A DNA stretch of 64,000 bases from Thermomonas hydrothermalis. Lineage in GTDB: Bacteria > Pseudomonadota > Gammaproteobacteria > Xanthomonadales > Xanthomonadaceae. Below are positions 50,216-60,622 of the stretch, in pieces; position 1 is the first letter of the stretch, and each line of letters starts with the position of its first letter. The notes under the pieces are model-generated. The model was given only the letters and a program-made list of their open reading frames with translations. It did not search any database and was not told where the DNA came from. The DNA lies in contig NZ_FQUK01000009.1 of the NCBI RefSeq assembly GCF_900129205.1, positions 1 through 64,000 on the forward strand, read 5' to 3'. The translations under genes were made by a program, and so were the position numbers.

Positions 50216-50790
50216 CCCGGTTGCGCTGGTTCCCCCTGATCGTCCTGACACTGCTGCTTCTGGCCTGCGCCAGCGGCGGCCCGCTGGTCACTCCAGGCCG
50301 CACCACCGCAGGTGGCCACCTGAGCATCGAAGCCGGCATGGAATGGACCCGGCTGGGCGATCCACGCGAACAGCTGTGGACGATCGACGGCCCACTGCTC
50401 AATGCGCTGCACCTGATCCCCACCGTACGCGAGGGCGACTTCATCTTCCTCGGCCAACGCCAGAGCAAGCGCCGGCCGGATGGCGCGTTCTATCACCGCG
50501 GCATGCGCCCGGACGAACTGCGTGACCTGATCGCCGACGGTATGCGCGCCGCTGGTGCAGTCAATGTCACGACCCTCAACCTGCGCCCGGCCCGCTTCGG
50601 TGACCGCGAAGGCTTCCGCTTCGAGATGACACTCGACAGCTCAAGCGGCCTGAAATACCGCGCCATGGTGGCGGGCTTCGAGCACGAGAAAGGGCTGGCG
50701 CTGGCGATGTTCTATGCGCCTGCCGAGTACTACTACCCGCGTGATGAAGCCAAGGTGTCGGCCATGCTCGACACCCTGCGCTGGAAATGA
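50212..50790 (+). CDS. Lipoprotein of unknown function, third of the M48 trio
   Basis: A 192-residue protein with signal peptide and lipobox (LTLLLLACAS, Cys about residue 19). The mature part lacks recognised motifs; it reads as a mixed alpha/beta domain (GDREGFRFEMTLDSSSGLKYRAMVAGFEHEKGLALAMFYAP). It overlaps the M48 gene by four bases and ends eight bases before the convergent cyclophilin stop. Confidence 0.7.
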   Translation: MTRLRWFPLIVLTLLLLACASGGPLVTPGRTTAGGHLSIEAGMEWTRLGDPREQLWTIDGPLLNALHLIPTVREGDFIFLGQRQSKRRPDGAFYHRGMRPDELRDLIADGMRAAGAVNVTTLNLRPARFGDREGFRFEMTLDSSSGLKYRAMVAGFEHEKGLALAMFYAPAEYYYPRDEAKVSAMLDTLRWK

Positions 50791-50797
50791 CCCATCC

Positions 50798-51292
50798 TCA
50801 GGGGGCGAGGATCCGGTTCCACTCGGCCACCCGGTCGGCCTGAGCGGCGAGCACGGCGTCGGCATCGCCTTCGATGCGCACGGAACGGATCACATCCCCC
50901 TGCCGGATGGCATCCACCACGTCCATGCCCTCCACCACCGTGCCGAACACGGTATGGCGGCCATCCAGCCACGGGCAGGGCACATGGGTGATGAAAAACT
51001 GGCTGCCGTTGGTATTGGGGCCGGCATTGGCCATCGACAGCACGCCGCGCTCATGGCGTAGCCCGTTGTCGGTTTCATCTTCGAACCGATAGCCCGGGCC
51101 GCCGCGACCGGTGCCTTCCGGGCAGCCGCCCTGGATCATGAAATCGGCAATGACCCGGTGAAAGTTCAGCCCGTCGTAGAACCCGCGCCGGGCAAGGTTG
51201 ACGAAATTGGCCACGGTGAGCGGGGCTTGCTCGGCCGCAAGCGCCACGCGGATGTGGCCGCGGTCAGTATCGAAATCGGCGATCAGGGTCAT
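50798..51292 (-). CDS. ppiB: Peptidyl-prolyl cis-trans isomerase (cyclophilin)
   Basis: This 164-residue cyclophilin without signal peptide is therefore the cytoplasmic PpiB type. Active-site motifs are [29 protein letters not shown] and [10 protein letters not shown]. The ATG at 51292 follows GGAG; the frame stays open far upstream, but that extension lies antisense to typA and lacks protein-like features. Confidence 0.95.
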   Translation of the reverse strand: MTLIADFDTDRGHIRVALAAEQAPLTVANFVNLARRGFYDGLNFHRVIADFMIQGGCPEGTGRGGPGYRFEDETDNGLRHERGVLSMANAGPNTNGSQFFITHVPCPWLDGRHTVFGTVVEGMDVVDAIRQGDVIRSVRIEGDADAVLAAQADRVAEWNRILAP

Positions 51293-51325
51293 GGGTTCAG
51301 CTCCGGGCCCGGGAGTGGGCCATCT

Positions 51326-51344
51326 GCCGGCTATAATAGCCGGC
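51326..51344 (+). promoter_or_regulatory. typA promoter: TATAAT box inside a perfect palindrome
   Basis: GCCGGCTA (51326-51333) and TAGCCGGC (51337-51344) are perfect inverted copies around TAA. Together they contain an exact TATAAT at 51332-51337. It lies 72 bp before the typA start. No good -35 box is visible at the usual distance. In RNA the same sequence would form an 8-bp hairpin. Confidence 0.5.
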
Positions 51345-51409
51345 TTGCCTTTTCCCTTCTCTCCCGCAGCAGCCACACCGCTGTCTGCTGCCGCGCCACG
51401 AGCCAACGA

Positions 51410-53257
51410 ATGTCCGTCGAACGCCTTCGCAATATCGCCATCGTCGCCCACGTCGATCATGGCAAGACCACCCTTGTCGATCAGCTGCTCAAACAGTCCG
51501 GCACCCTGAACGAGCGCGCGGTGGTACCGGATCGCGTGATGGACAGCAACGATCTCGAGAAGGAACGCGGCATCACGATCCTTTCGAAAAACACGGCGAT
51601 CCGCTGGACCGACCCTGAGACCGGCGAACAGTGGCGGATCAACATCGTCGATACCCCAGGGCATGCCGACTTCGGTGGCGAAGTGGAGCGCGTGCTGTCG
51701 ATGGTGGACTCGGTGCTGATCCTGGTCGATGCCATGGACGGGCCGATGCCGCAGACACGCTTCGTCACCCAGAAAGCGTTTGCGATGGGCTTCAAGCCGA
51801 TCGTGGTGATCAACAAGATCGATCGCCCCGGCGCCCGGCCAGGCTGGGTGCTGGACCAGACCTTCGACCTGTTCGACCGCCTCGGCGCCACTGACGAGCA
51901 GCTCGACTTCCCGGTGGTCTACGCCTCCGGCCTGCAAGGCTACGCCGGCCTGACCGAGGACGTGCGTGGCGGCGACATGACACCGCTGTTTCAGGCGATC
52001 GTGAAGCACGTCCCGGCGCCGCCGGTCGATCCGGATGGCCCGTTCCAGATGCGGATCAGCTCGCTCGACTACAACAGCTATGTCGGCATCATCGGCGTCG
52101 GCCGCATCCAGCGCGGCAGGATCCGTACCAACATGCCGGTGACGGTGATCGACCGCGACGGCAAGCCGCGCAGCGGCAAGGTGCTGCAGGTGCTCGGCTT
52201 CATGGGCCTGGAGCGCATCGAGGTGCCGGAGGCGCAGGCCGGCGACATCATCGCCATCAGCGGCGTGGAAGGCCTCGGCATCTCCGAAACCGTGTGCGAC
52301 CCGAGCGCGCCCGAGGCGCTGCCGGTGCTCACCGTCGACGAGCCGACCATCTCGATGACCTTCCAGGTCAACGATTCGCCATTTGCCGGCCACAAAGAAC
52401 GCAGCGGCGGCAAGTTCCTTACCAGCCGGCAGTTGCGCGATCGTCTGCTGCGTGAAACCCAGCACAACGTCGCACTGAAGGTCGAAGACACTGCCGATGC
52501 CGACAAGTTCAAGGTCTCCGGCCGTGGCGAGCTGCACCTGTCGATCCTGATCGAAACCATGCGCCGCGAAGGGTATGAGCTGGCGGTCTCGCGCCCGGAA
52601 GTCATCATCCGCGAGATCGACGGCGTCCCTCACGAGCCCTACGAGCAGCTGGTCGTCGATCTCGAAGAGCAATACCAGGGTGGCGTCATGGCGCGGCTGG
52701 GCGAGCGCAAGGCGCTGCTGCGCAACATGGAACCGGACGGCAAAGGCCGGGTGCGCATGGAGTTCATCATCCCGGCGCGCGGGCTGATCGGCTTCCAGAC
52801 CGAGTTCCGCACCCTCACCGCCGGGACTGGCCTGCTGTTTCACGTATTCGACCATTACGGCCCGAAGGCCGACGGGGCGATCGGTCAGCGTCAGAACGGC
52901 GTGCTCATCTCCAACGACACCGGCACGTCCACCGCCTATGCACAGTTCGGCCTGCAGGAACGTGGCCGGCTGTTCATCGAGCCCGGCGAGGAGATCTACG
53001 AAGGCCAGATCATCGGCATCCACAGCAAGGACAACGACCTGACGGTCAACGCACTGCGTGCCAAACAGCTCACCAACTTCCGCGCTGCGGGCAAGGATGA
53101 CAACCTGATGCTGACGCCACCACTGAAGTTTTCGTTGGAACAGGCGCTGGAGTTCATTGATGACGACGAACTGGTGGAGGTCACGCCCAAACAGATCCGC
53201 CTGCGCAAAAAGCTGCGAACCGAGATCGAGCGCAAGCGCGCCAGCCGCGCCGCCTGA
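51410..53257 (+). CDS. typA: Translational GTPase TypA/BipA
   Basis: TypA/BipA is a ribosome-associated GTPase for 50S assembly and stress growth. The 615-residue protein shows G1 [11 protein letters not shown]2 ERGITI, G3 [11 protein letters not shown] and G4 NKIDRP, followed by EF-G-like domains and the TypA-specific C-terminal domain ([13 protein letters not shown]). The start at 51410 gives [16 protein letters not shown]; frame extension upstream has no family similarity. Confidence 0.97.
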   Translation: MSVERLRNIAIVAHVDHGKTTLVDQLLKQSGTLNERAVVPDRVMDSNDLEKERGITILSKNTAIRWTDPETGEQWRINIVDTPGHADFGGEVERVLSMVDSVLILVDAMDGPMPQTRFVTQKAFAMGFKPIVVINKIDRPGARPGWVLDQTFDLFDRLGATDEQLDFPVVYASGLQGYAGLTEDVRGGDMTPLFQAIVKHVPAPPVDPDGPFQMRISSLDYNSYVGIIGVGRIQRGRIRTNMPVTVIDRDGKPRSGKVLQVLGFMGLERIEVPEAQAGDIIAISGVEGLGISETVCDPSAPEALPVLTVDEPTISMTFQVNDSPFAGHKERSGGKFLTSRQLRDRLLRETQHNVALKVEDTADADKFKVSGRGELHLSILIETMRREGYELAVSRPEVIIREIDGVPHEPYEQLVVDLEEQYQGGVMARLGERKALLRNMEPDGKGRVRMEFIIPARGLIGFQTEFRTLTAGTGLLFHVFDHYGPKADGAIGQRQNGVLISNDTGTSTAYAQFGLQERGRLFIEPGEEIYEGQIIGIHSKDNDLTVNALRAKQLTNFRAAGKDDNLMLTPPLKFSLEQALEFIDDDELVEVTPKQIRLRKKLRTEIERKRASRAA

Positions 53258-53314
53258 GCCCCCCATCATGGCGCCACTGCTGCCACAGCCATAGGCCCTG
53301 ACTGCCGCGACGCC

Positions 53315-53788
53315 ATGCGCAAGCCCCCTGCTTACAACCCGGATCCGCACGCCCACCCGGGCCTGCATGCCATCGCCCTGTTCGAGGCGTTCAAGGGTGT
53401 GCTGGCGCTGGCCTCGGCCAGCGGGCTGGCACTGCTCGGCCCACAGCCGATCCGGCACTGGGTGCTCGAGCTCACCTGGCGCCTGCATCTGCATCCGGAA
53501 CGCGGCCTGATCGCGCATTTTCTGGACACCATCAGCACCCATACCGTGCATCTGACCGCGCTGGTCCTGCTGGGCTATGCCACCTTGCGTTTCGTCGAAG
53601 CATGGGGCCTGTGGCGGGTGCGCGCGTGGGCCTCGTGGCTGGGCGTGGTCTCGGCGGCGCTGTATCTGCCACTGGACATCGGCGCGATCTACCAGCATCC
53701 AGGCTGGCTGTCGGCGCTGGTGCTGCTGATCAACCTGGTCGTGGTCTATGCCCTGGCGCGCGACCTGTTGCGCCGCCGTCGGCACTGA
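53315..53788 (+). CDS. DUF2127 family membrane protein
   Basis: A 157-residue protein with about four membrane helices. Family-typical features are the opening [20 protein letters not shown], the second helix pair [25 protein letters not shown] and [17 protein letters not shown]. Function is unknown. It lies 57 bp after typA on the same strand and may be read through from it. Confidence 0.85.
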   Translation: MRKPPAYNPDPHAHPGLHAIALFEAFKGVLALASASGLALLGPQPIRHWVLELTWRLHLHPERGLIAHFLDTISTHTVHLTALVLLGYATLRFVEAWGLWRVRAWASWLGVVSAALYLPLDIGAIYQHPGWLSALVLLINLVVVYALARDLLRRRRH

Positions 53789-53846
53789 CCTGGTTGCATC
53801 CCCGCGCGGTGCGCGCAATGCTGGCGGTGCCATTCCGGAGCCCGCC

Positions 53847-55469
53847 ATGCGTCTTCTGCCTCTCGCGCTTTCCCTCGCCTGCCTGCTTGCCGCCTGCCAG
53901 CCCGCTTCGCGCCCCCCGAAGAAGGCCGCCGATGCAGTACCGCCGCAAACGGCTGCCGCTGCGCCGGCATTCGCGTTCGAGGAAGCCACCGTCGCCGATC
54001 TGCAGGCACGCATGGCGGCAGGCCAGCTGACCAGCCACGCGCTGGTGCAGGCCTACCTCGACCGGATCGCCGCCATCGACGCCGCAGGGCCGGCCCTGCG
54101 CGCCGTGATCGAACGCAACCCGGATGCCCTGAAAGAAGCCGATGCGCTGGACGCCGAGCGCAAGGCGGGCAAGGTGCGCGGGCCGCTGCACGGTATCCCG
54201 GTGCTGCTCAAGGACAACATCGACGCGGTGCCGATGGCCAACTCCGCCGGTTCGCTGGCGCTGGCCGAACATCACCCGAAGACCGATGCCTTCCTGGTCG
54301 CCCAACTGCGTGCGGCCGGCGCGGTGATCCTGGGCAAGACCAATCTGTCGGAATGGGCCAACTTCCGTTCCACCCGCTCCACCTCCGGCTGGAGTGGGCG
54401 CGGCGGCCAAACCCGGAATCCGTATGCGCTGGATCGCAACCCCTGCGGCTCCAGCGCCGGCACCGGCACCGCCATCGCCGCCAACCTGGCCACCGTCGGC
54501 ATCGGCACCGAAACCGACGGCAGCATCATCTGCCCGTCTGCCGTGGCCGGGCTGGTCGGCCTCAAGCCCACCGTAGGCCTGGTCAGCCGCAGCGGCATCA
54601 TTCCGATCTCGATCTCGCAGGACACCGCCGGCCCAATGACCCGCAGCGTGGCCGATGCGGCCGTGCTGTTGACTGCGATTGCCGCCGCCGACCCCAAAGA
54701 CCCGGCCAGCGCGGAACGGCCAGCCTCCCTGCCGACCGACTACACCGCCTACCTCAAAGCCGATGCTCTCAAAGGCGCCCGCATCGGCGTCGTGCGCAAG
54801 CTGATGGGCTACCAGCCTGATACCGACGCCGCGATGGAACGCGCGATCGCAACCCTGAAAGCCGCCGGCGCCACCGTGGTCGATGCCGACATCCCCACCC
54901 TGGGGCAGTGGGATCAAGATGAACTGACCGTACTGCTCTATGAGTTCAAGGACGGTCTGAACCGTTATCTGGCCGACAGCCACGCCCCCTATTCCTCGCT
55001 CGCGGCGCTGATCGCGTTCAACAAGGCACATGCCGCGCAGGAGATGCCGTATTTCGGACAGGAGCTGTTCGAGCAGGCCCAGGCCAAGGGGCCGCTGACC
55101 GACCCGGCCTACCGCACCGCACGCGACCGGATCCGCCGCCTGGCCGGCCCCGAAGGCATCGACGCCGCGCTCAAGGCACAGCAGCTGGATGCGCTGGTCG
55201 CCCCTGCGATGTCCCCGGCGTGGCCGACCGACCCGATCAATGGCGACCATTTCATCGGCGCTGGCTACGGTGCCGCTGCGGTAGCGCGCTATCCCAGCCT
55301 CACCGTGCCGATGGGCGACGTGCACGGCCTGCCAGTCGGCATCGTGTTCATCGGCACCGCCTGGAGCGAACCGCGTCTGATCGCGCTGGGCTACGCCTTC
55401 GAGCAGGCCAGCAAGGCGCGCACACCACCGCGGTTTCTGCCCAGCGTGGTGCTGCCAGACGCCCGCTGA
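53847..55469 (+). CDS. Lipoprotein amidase (amidase signature family)
   Basis: A 540-residue amidase-signature enzyme exported as a lipoprotein: lipobox LACLLAAC (Cys about residue 18), then a Pro/Ala spacer. The Ser-cisSer-Lys set is visible: Lys in [38 protein letters not shown] with the two serines. The substrate is unknown; related enzymes include GatA and peptide amidases, but an envelope location excludes the GatCAB role. GGAG precedes the ATG by seven bases. Confidence 0.9.
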   Translation: MRLLPLALSLACLLAACQPASRPPKKAADAVPPQTAAAAPAFAFEEATVADLQARMAAGQLTSHALVQAYLDRIAAIDAAGPALRAVIERNPDALKEADALDAERKAGKVRGPLHGIPVLLKDNIDAVPMANSAGSLALAEHHPKTDAFLVAQLRAAGAVILGKTNLSEWANFRSTRSTSGWSGRGGQTRNPYALDRNPCGSSAGTGTAIAANLATVGIGTETDGSIICPSAVAGLVGLKPTVGLVSRSGIIPISISQDTAGPMTRSVADAAVLLTAIAAADPKDPASAERPASLPTDYTAYLKADALKGARIGVVRKLMGYQPDTDAAMERAIATLKAAGATVVDADIPTLGQWDQDELTVLLYEFKDGLNRYLADSHAPYSSLAALIAFNKAHAAQEMPYFGQELFEQAQAKGPLTDPAYRTARDRIRRLAGPEGIDAALKAQQLDALVAPAMSPAWPTDPINGDHFIGAGYGAAAVARYPSLTVPMGDVHGLPVGIVFIGTAWSEPRLIALGYAFEQASKARTPPRFLPSVVLPDAR

Positions 55470-55481
55470 CCCGGATCGCAA

Positions 55482-56870
55482 TCAGCCGGCGATCGCGCCG
55501 CGCTTGCGCACGATCAGCATGGCGATTTCCAACGCCTGCTCATAGTTCAGCCGGGGATCGACCGTGGTGCGGTATGCACGCTGCAGATCGATCTCGGTCA
55601 ACTCGCGCGCACCGCCCAGGCACTCGGTGACGTTTTCCCCGGTCAACTCCAGATGCACACCGCCCAGCCGTGTGCCGGCTGCTGCGTGCAGGTCGAAGGC
55701 CTGTTCGATCTCGTGACGAATGTTCTCGAAACGGCGGGTCTTGTAACCGTTATGGGTGGACTCGGTGTTGCCGTGCATCGGATCACAGATCCACAGCACC
55801 CGACGCCCAGCACGCCGCACCGCCTCCAACAGAGGCGGCAGACGCTCGGCAATCTGGCTGGCCCCCATGCGATGGATCAACGTCAGCCGGCCGGGTTCAT
55901 CATCCGGATTGAGCACATCGATCAGCCGCAACAGCTGGTCTGCGGTCACCGACGGCCCGATTTTGACCGCCACCGGATTGCGGATGCCGCGGAAATACTC
56001 CACATGCGCCCCGTCCAGCGCTGCCGTGCGCATGCCGATCCAGGGGAAATGCGTGCTCAAGTTGAACCACCCGTCGGCACGCGGCACCTGCCGCGTCAGC
56101 GCCTCTTCGTAGGGAAGTAGCAGCGCCTCGTGCGAGGTGTAGAACTCCACCCGGTTCAGGCTCTGCATGGTGCGCCCGGCCAGCGTCTCCATGAAGCGCA
56201 CGGCATCGCCGATGCTCTCCACCATCTTCTGGTATTCGGCCGCATGCGGGGATTGTTCAACCCAGCCCAGCCCCCAGTATTCGGGATGGTGCAGGTCGGC
56301 AAATCCGCCGTCGATCAGCGAACGCACGAAGTTCATGGTCATCGCCGAACGGGCGTGCGCTTTGATCATCCGCCGCGGATCAGGCACCCGCGCGGCTGCC
56401 GTGAACTCCGGGCCATTGACCATGTCGCCGCGATAGCTGGGCAAGGTCTGGCCATCACGGGTTTCGGTGTCCGCCGAGCGCGGCTTGGCGTATTGACCCG
56501 CAAAGCGGCCCACCCGCACCACCGGCACCTTCAGCCCGTGCACCAGCACCAGGCTCATCTGCAGTAACACCTTGAGCCGGTTGGTGATGACCCCGGCATT
56601 ACAGTCGGCGAAGCTCTCGGCGCAATCGCCCCCTTGCAGAACGAACCGGCGCCCATCCTGGGCATCGGCCAGCTGTTGGCGAAGTGCCAGGATTTCGCGC
56701 GAGGTCACCAGCGGCGGCAGGGTGCGCAACTCGTCTTGCGCCGCAGCCAGCGCGGCCGCATCCGGGTAAACCGGCATCTGCACGGCGGGTTTACTGCGCC
56801 AGCTCGACGGCGCCCAGCTCTGCGCCGACGGCGCAGTCACGGGGGATGCAGGTACGGGCGCGCTGGACAT
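55482..56870 (-). CDS. 3-deoxy-7-phosphoheptulonate (DAHP) synthase, class II
   Basis: This enzyme makes DAHP from erythrose-4-phosphate and PEP, the first step to chorismate. The 462-residue class II (plant-type) protein has WAPSSWRSKPAVQMPVYPD, LQGGDCAESF, WICDPMHGNT and GGVHLELTGENVTECLGG. The start at 56870 matches relatives, which begin shortly before the SSWR motif; ATGs at 56906/56909 behind GCAGGGG are possible and would add 12-13 residues. Feedback control by tryptophan is known for some class II enzymes but is not deducible here. Confidence 0.94.
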   Translation of the reverse strand: MSSAPVPASPVTAPSAQSWAPSSWRSKPAVQMPVYPDAAALAAAQDELRTLPPLVTSREILALRQQLADAQDGRRFVLQGGDCAESFADCNAGVITNRLKVLLQMSLVLVHGLKVPVVRVGRFAGQYAKPRSADTETRDGQTLPSYRGDMVNGPEFTAAARVPDPRRMIKAHARSAMTMNFVRSLIDGGFADLHHPEYWGLGWVEQSPHAAEYQKMVESIGDAVRFMETLAGRTMQSLNRVEFYTSHEALLLPYEEALTRQVPRADGWFNLSTHFPWIGMRTAALDGAHVEYFRGIRNPVAVKIGPSVTADQLLRLIDVLNPDDEPGRLTLIHRMGASQIAERLPPLLEAVRRAGRRVLWICDPMHGNTESTHNGYKTRRFENIRHEIEQAFDLHAAAGTRLGGVHLELTGENVTECLGGARELTEIDLQRAYRTTVDPRLNYEQALEIAMLIVRKRGAIAG

Positions 56871-56936
56871 AGATGACAAACGATCTGCAGCAATGGGGCT
56901 GTGCATCATCCCCTGCACCGCCCGCGGCTGCAACGG

Positions 56937-57455
56937 TCAACGCCGGAACATCGCGTTCTGGCGCGGCCGAAACCCCGCATACAGGGCGCCCACACCCAGA
57001 CCGATGAACCACAGCAACGCCCACATCGGCATGGTCAGGCCGAGAAACTGCCAGTCGATGTTGGCGCAGTCACCGGTGGCCTGCAGCACCCGGCGCGCCG
57101 CGCCCAGCCAGGAATATTGCTCCACGATGAAGTTGATTCCTGGGCCACAACTAGGCAACGCGGGCGGATGCAACTGGACCCAGCTGTGACGCCCGGCATA
57201 CGCCACGCCGGCCAACGCCGGCAGGCAGGCCAGCAGCGCCCAGGCCTTGCGTGCCCCAGGGCGACGGGGATCATGCAGCGCACCAGCCAGAAACACCAAC
57301 CCCAGCGCCGCAAAGCACAGGCGCTGGAAGATGCAGAATGGGCACGGCTCGATGCCTAGCCTGAACTGCACGTACAGGGCATAGCCCAGCAACCCGGCAC
57401 AACAGGCAAAACCGAACAGAAACTGGGTACGAAACGACCAGTGCAAGGGATTCAT
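56937..57455 (-). CDS. dsbB: Disulfide bond formation protein DsbB
   Basis: DsbB reoxidises DsbA and passes electrons to quinone in the inner membrane. The 172-residue protein has four membrane helices, the first redox pair Cys38-Cys41 (EPCPFCIFQR) and the second pair in LPSCGPG and ATGDCANIDW. The ATG at 57455 is the family-typical start. It lies upstream of the DAHP synthase gene. Confidence 0.95.
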   Translation of the reverse strand: MNPLHWSFRTQFLFGFACCAGLLGYALYVQFRLGIEPCPFCIFQRLCFAALGLVFLAGALHDPRRPGARKAWALLACLPALAGVAYAGRHSWVQLHPPALPSCGPGINFIVEQYSWLGAARRVLQATGDCANIDWQFLGLTMPMWALLWFIGLGVGALYAGFRPRQNAMFRR

Positions 57456-57502
57456 GCCGGATCCTTCAGAACGATGCCTGATTATGCGCCGTGCAAGGCC
57501 TA

Positions 57503-57533
57503 CGAAAAAACCCCGGAGGGCCGGGGTTTTTCG
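57503..57533. terminator. Rho-independent terminator at the end of the alpha operon
   Basis: AAAAACCCCGG (57506-57516) pairs with CCGGGGTTTTT (57521-57531) around AGGG. It lies 38 bases past the rplQ stop and would end the ribosomal operon before dsbB. Confidence 0.92.
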
Positions 57534-57570
57534 CACAACACTCGGGGACGGGGATGGCCGGAAAACCGGA

Positions 57571-57951
57571 TTACTCGGCCGCCTGCGGCTGCTGCGGGCG
57601 ATCGACCAGCTCGACATACGCCATCGGCGCATTGTCACCCGCGCGGAAGCCGCACTTGAGGATGCGCAGGTAGCCACCCGGACGCTGCGCGTAGCGCGGC
57701 CCCAGCACGGTGAACAGGGTGCCCACCGCCTCCTTGTCACGCAGACGGGCAAACGCCAAGCGGCGGTTGGCCACGCCGTCGGTCTTGGCCAGCGTGATCA
57801 GCGGCTCGGCGACGCGGCGCAGCTCCTTGGCCTTGGGCAGGGTGGTGCGGATGATTTCGTGCTTGAACAGCGACGCCGCCATGTTCGAGAGCATCGCCTG
57901 ACGGTGGGCGCTGGTGCGGTTGAACTTGCGGCCGGCTTTCTGGTGGCGCAT
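57571..57951 (-). CDS. rplQ: 50S ribosomal protein L17
   Basis: This 126-residue L17 begins [20 protein letters not shown] and contains [15 protein letters not shown], the family signature. It is the last gene of the alpha operon, separated from rpoA by an unusually long 212-bp gap. Confidence 0.98.
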   Translation of the reverse strand: MRHQKAGRKFNRTSAHRQAMLSNMAASLFKHEIIRTTLPKAKELRRVAEPLITLAKTDGVANRRLAFARLRDKEAVGTLFTVLGPRYAQRPGGYLRILKCGFRAGDNAPMAYVELVDRPQQPQAAE

Positions 57952-58051
57952 GGCTTGGATTCCTGAAGATGAAGGTTGAAACGTTGAACTTCGCTGTCGC
58001 CTTCCCGGCGGTTTGCCCTGTCATGGGCAGATGGACTGCGGTTGGCCCTGA

Positions 58052-58072
58052 CCGATCCTGTCCTTGGATCGG
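58052..58072 (-). other. Hairpin in the rpoA-rplQ gap
   Basis: CCGATCC (58052-58058) pairs perfectly with GGATCGG (58066-58072), loop of seven. It stands in the middle of the 212-bp space between the rpoA stop and the rplQ start. No T run follows, so it may be a processing or regulatory structure rather than a terminator. Confidence 0.5.
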
Positions 58073-58163
58073 AGTGCCGCGGGGTGAGCCCGTCGGCGTT
58101 ATTGCATGGATGAAAAAACGATGTCCGATGCGGGCGACCGCGCGCGGCCGCCCGCCACTAGGA

Positions 58164-59159
58164 TCAGCCAAGCATGCCGTGGCTGGCACCGGCCGGCGGC
58201 CAGTTGTCCAGCTTGGTGCCCAGCGACAGCCCACGCTGCGCCAGCACTTCCTTGATCTCGGTCAGCGACTTCTTGCCGAGATTGGGGGTCTTGAGCAGCT
58301 CGACTTCGGTTTTCTGGATCAGATCACCGATGTAGTAGATGCTCTCGGCCTTCAGGCAGTTGGCAGAGCGCACGGTCAGCTCGAGGTCGTCGATCGGACG
58401 CAGCAGCATCGGATCGACACCACTGCTGGCCTGCTGCTTGCTGCCACGCTCGCGGTGGGTGAAGTCACCAAACACCGACAGCTGATCGGTCAGGATGTCG
58501 GCGGCGGTGCGCACCGCCTCCTCGGCATCAATGGTGCCGTTGGTCTCGATCTCCAGGATCAGCTTGTCCAGGTCGGTACGCTGCTCCACACGCGCCGCCT
58601 CGACCGAATAAGCCACCCGGCGCACCGGCGAGAACGATGCATCGAGCATCAGCCGGCCGATCGTGCGGTTGTCCTCGTCGGGCCGACGACGGGCAGCGGC
58701 TGGCTGGTAGCCAAAGCCGCGGTTGACCGTCAGACGCATGCTCAAGGCCACATCCTTGGTCAGGGTGGCGATGACATGGTCGGGATTGACGATCTCGACA
58801 TTGTGGGTGGTCCTGATGTCGCCCGCAGTGACCACGCCGGGGCCCTGCTTCTTCAGCTCCAGGACATCGGAATCCCCGCTATGCAGGCGGATGGCGACGT
58901 CCTTGAGATTGAGCAGGACTTCCAGCACGTCTTCCTGCAGGCCCTCGACCGTGGTGTATTCGTGCAACACGCCATCGATCTCGACTTCGGTGATCGCAAA
59001 GCCAGGGATCGACGACAGCAACACGCGGCGCAGCGCGTTGCCGATGGTATGCCCGTAACCGCGCTCCAGCGGCTCGATCACAACCTTGGCGCGGGTATCG
59101 GTGATGCGCTCGATCTGCGGCGCGCGCGGGCGCAACACTTGGGTGGCGGTAACCGTCAT
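58164..59159 (-). CDS. rpoA: RNA polymerase subunit alpha
   Basis: RpoA dimerises to start core polymerase assembly and contacts activators and UP elements. The 331 residues contain the N-terminal domain ([22 protein letters not shown]) and the C-terminal helix-hairpin-helix domain ([38 protein letters not shown]). The start at 59159 gives [12 protein letters not shown]. Confidence 0.98.
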   Translation of the reverse strand: MTVTATQVLRPRAPQIERITDTRAKVVIEPLERGYGHTIGNALRRVLLSSIPGFAITEVEIDGVLHEYTTVEGLQEDVLEVLLNLKDVAIRLHSGDSDVLELKKQGPGVVTAGDIRTTHNVEIVNPDHVIATLTKDVALSMRLTVNRGFGYQPAAARRRPDEDNRTIGRLMLDASFSPVRRVAYSVEAARVEQRTDLDKLILEIETNGTIDAEEAVRTAADILTDQLSVFGDFTHRERGSKQQASSGVDPMLLRPIDDLELTVRSANCLKAESIYYIGDLIQKTEVELLKTPNLGKKSLTEIKEVLAQRGLSLGTKLDNWPPAGASHGMLG

Positions 59160-59208
59160 TCGGGGAGTCTCCTGCGGGCCTGCGCAAGCGCAGGCCGGTG
59201 GCAATGGC

Positions 59209-59838
59209 TTACTTCGAGTACAGCTCGACGATCAGCGCTTCGTTGATGTCGCTGGGCAGATCGGCGCGATCCGGAACGGCCTTGAAGACGCCGGAGAACT
59301 TGCTGGCATCGACCTCGACCCAGGACGGCGACAGGTTCATCTGCTCAGCCAGCGTCAGCGCTTCCTTCACACGCAGCTGCTTCTGCGCCTTCTCGGACAG
59401 GGAGATCGCATCGCCCGCCTTGACCTGGTAGGACGGCAGATTGACCGGCTTGCCATTGACCAGCACGCCGCGGTGGCTGACCAGCTGGCGCGCCGCCGGG
59501 CGGGTGACCGCAAAGCCCATCCGGTAGACAACGTTGTCCAGACGGGTTTCCAGCAGCTGCAACAGGTTTTCACCGGTGTTGCCCTTCTGGTTCGAGGCCT
59601 TCTTGTAGTAGTTACGGAACTGACGCTCGAGCAGACCGTAGATGCGCTTGACCTTTTGCTTCTCGCGCAGCTGCATCGCATAGTCAGACAGCTTGCCCTT
59701 GCGGGCATTGGCGCCATGCTGGCCGGGCTTCTGCTCCAGCTTGCACTTGGAATCGAGTGCGCGCGCCGGCGACTTGAGCGACAGATCAACGCCCTCACGG
59801 CGGGCGAGCTTACAGGTGGGACCGATATAACGAGCCAT
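59209..59838 (-). CDS. rpsD: 30S ribosomal protein S4
   Basis: This 209-residue S4 starts [21 protein letters not shown]. The S4 RNA-binding domain has [12 protein letters not shown] and [15 protein letters not shown]. It is a primary 16S-binding protein and, in E. coli, the translational repressor of the alpha operon. It lies between rpsK and rpoA. Confidence 0.98.
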   Translation of the reverse strand: MARYIGPTCKLARREGVDLSLKSPARALDSKCKLEQKPGQHGANARKGKLSDYAMQLREKQKVKRIYGLLERQFRNYYKKASNQKGNTGENLLQLLETRLDNVVYRMGFAVTRPAARQLVSHRGVLVNGKPVNLPSYQVKAGDAISLSEKAQKQLRVKEALTLAEQMNLSPSWVEVDASKFSGVFKAVPDRADLPSDINEALIVELYSK

Positions 59839-59857
59839 GTTCTAGTGCTCCCGCGCG

Positions 59858-60253
59858 TCAGACACGACGCTTCTTCGGCGGACGGCACCCGTTGTGCGGG
59901 ATCGGCGTCACGTCGATGATGTTGAGGATCTTGTAGCCGACGTTGTTCAACGAACGAACGGCGGATTCGCGGCCCGGACCCGGGCCCTTGATGCGGACTT
60001 CCAGCGCCTTCACGCCGTACTCCAACGCAGCCTTGCCGGCCTTTTCGGCGGCAACCTGTGCGGCGAACGGGGTGGACTTGCGGGAACCGCGGAAGCCCGA
60101 ACCACCCGAGGTCGCCCACGCCAGCGCATTGCCCTGGCGGTCGGTGATGGTGACGATGGTGTTGTTGAAGGACGCGTGGACGTGGGCGATGCCGTCGGTG
60201 ACGACTCGCTTGACCTTCTTCTTGGTCTTGTTGGCAGCAGCCGGCTTGGCCAT
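59858..60253 (-). CDS. rpsK: 30S ribosomal protein S11
   Basis: This 131-residue S11 has a Lys/Ala-rich start and the core [19 protein letters not shown], the signature [14 protein letters not shown] and the ending CRPPKKRRV. It lies on the platform of the small subunit. It starts twelve bases after rpsM. Confidence 0.98.
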   Translation of the reverse strand: MAKPAAANKTKKKVKRVVTDGIAHVHASFNNTIVTITDRQGNALAWATSGGSGFRGSRKSTPFAAQVAAEKAGKAALEYGVKALEVRIKGPGPGRESAVRSLNNVGYKILNIIDVTPIPHNGCRPPKKRRV

Positions 60254-60265
60254 GGTGTGGGTTCC

Positions 60266-60622
60266 TTACTTCTTGATGGCCTTGCGCGGGCCCTTACGGG
60301 TACGCGCGTTGGTACGGGTACGCTGGCCGCGCACAGGCAGGCCGCGGCGGTGACGCAGGCCGCGGTAGCAGCCCAGGTCCATCAGGCGCTTGATCGCCAT
60401 GCCGACCTCACGGCGGAGGTCACCCTCAACCGTGTACTTGCCGACCTCGGCGCGCAGACGCTCGACTTCCGGCTCGGACAGGTCACGGATCTTGGTCGAC
60501 GGATTGACGCCCGCCGCTTCACAGATCTGCTTGGAACGGGTACGGCCAATGCCGTAGATGCTTTGCAGCCCAACCCAGACATGCTTCTGGGCAGGCAGGT
60601 TGACACCTGCAATACGCGCCAT
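60266..60622 (-). CDS. rpsM: 30S ribosomal protein S13
   Basis: This 118-residue S13 starts [26 protein letters not shown] and contains the family signature [23 protein letters not shown]. It is the first gene of the alpha operon proper. The 333-bp space to secY upstream suggests a promoter and leader of its own. The ATG at 60622 is preceded by TTGGAG. Confidence 0.98.
   Translation of the reverse strand: MARIAGVNLPAQKHVWVGLQSIYGIGRTRSKQICEAAGVNPSTKIRDLSEPEVERLRAEVGKYTVEGDLRREVGMAIKRLMDLGCYRGLRHRRGLPVRGQRTRTNARTRKGPRKAIKK

Noticed and set aside
51293-54013. Long minus-strand open frame (the 1071-codon extension of the cyclophilin frame)
   Set aside because: It lies antisense to typA and the DUF2127 gene, is rich in His, Gln, Arg and Asp without domain signatures, and has no ribosome-binding site. 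Open antisense frames are expected in very GC-rich coding DNA.
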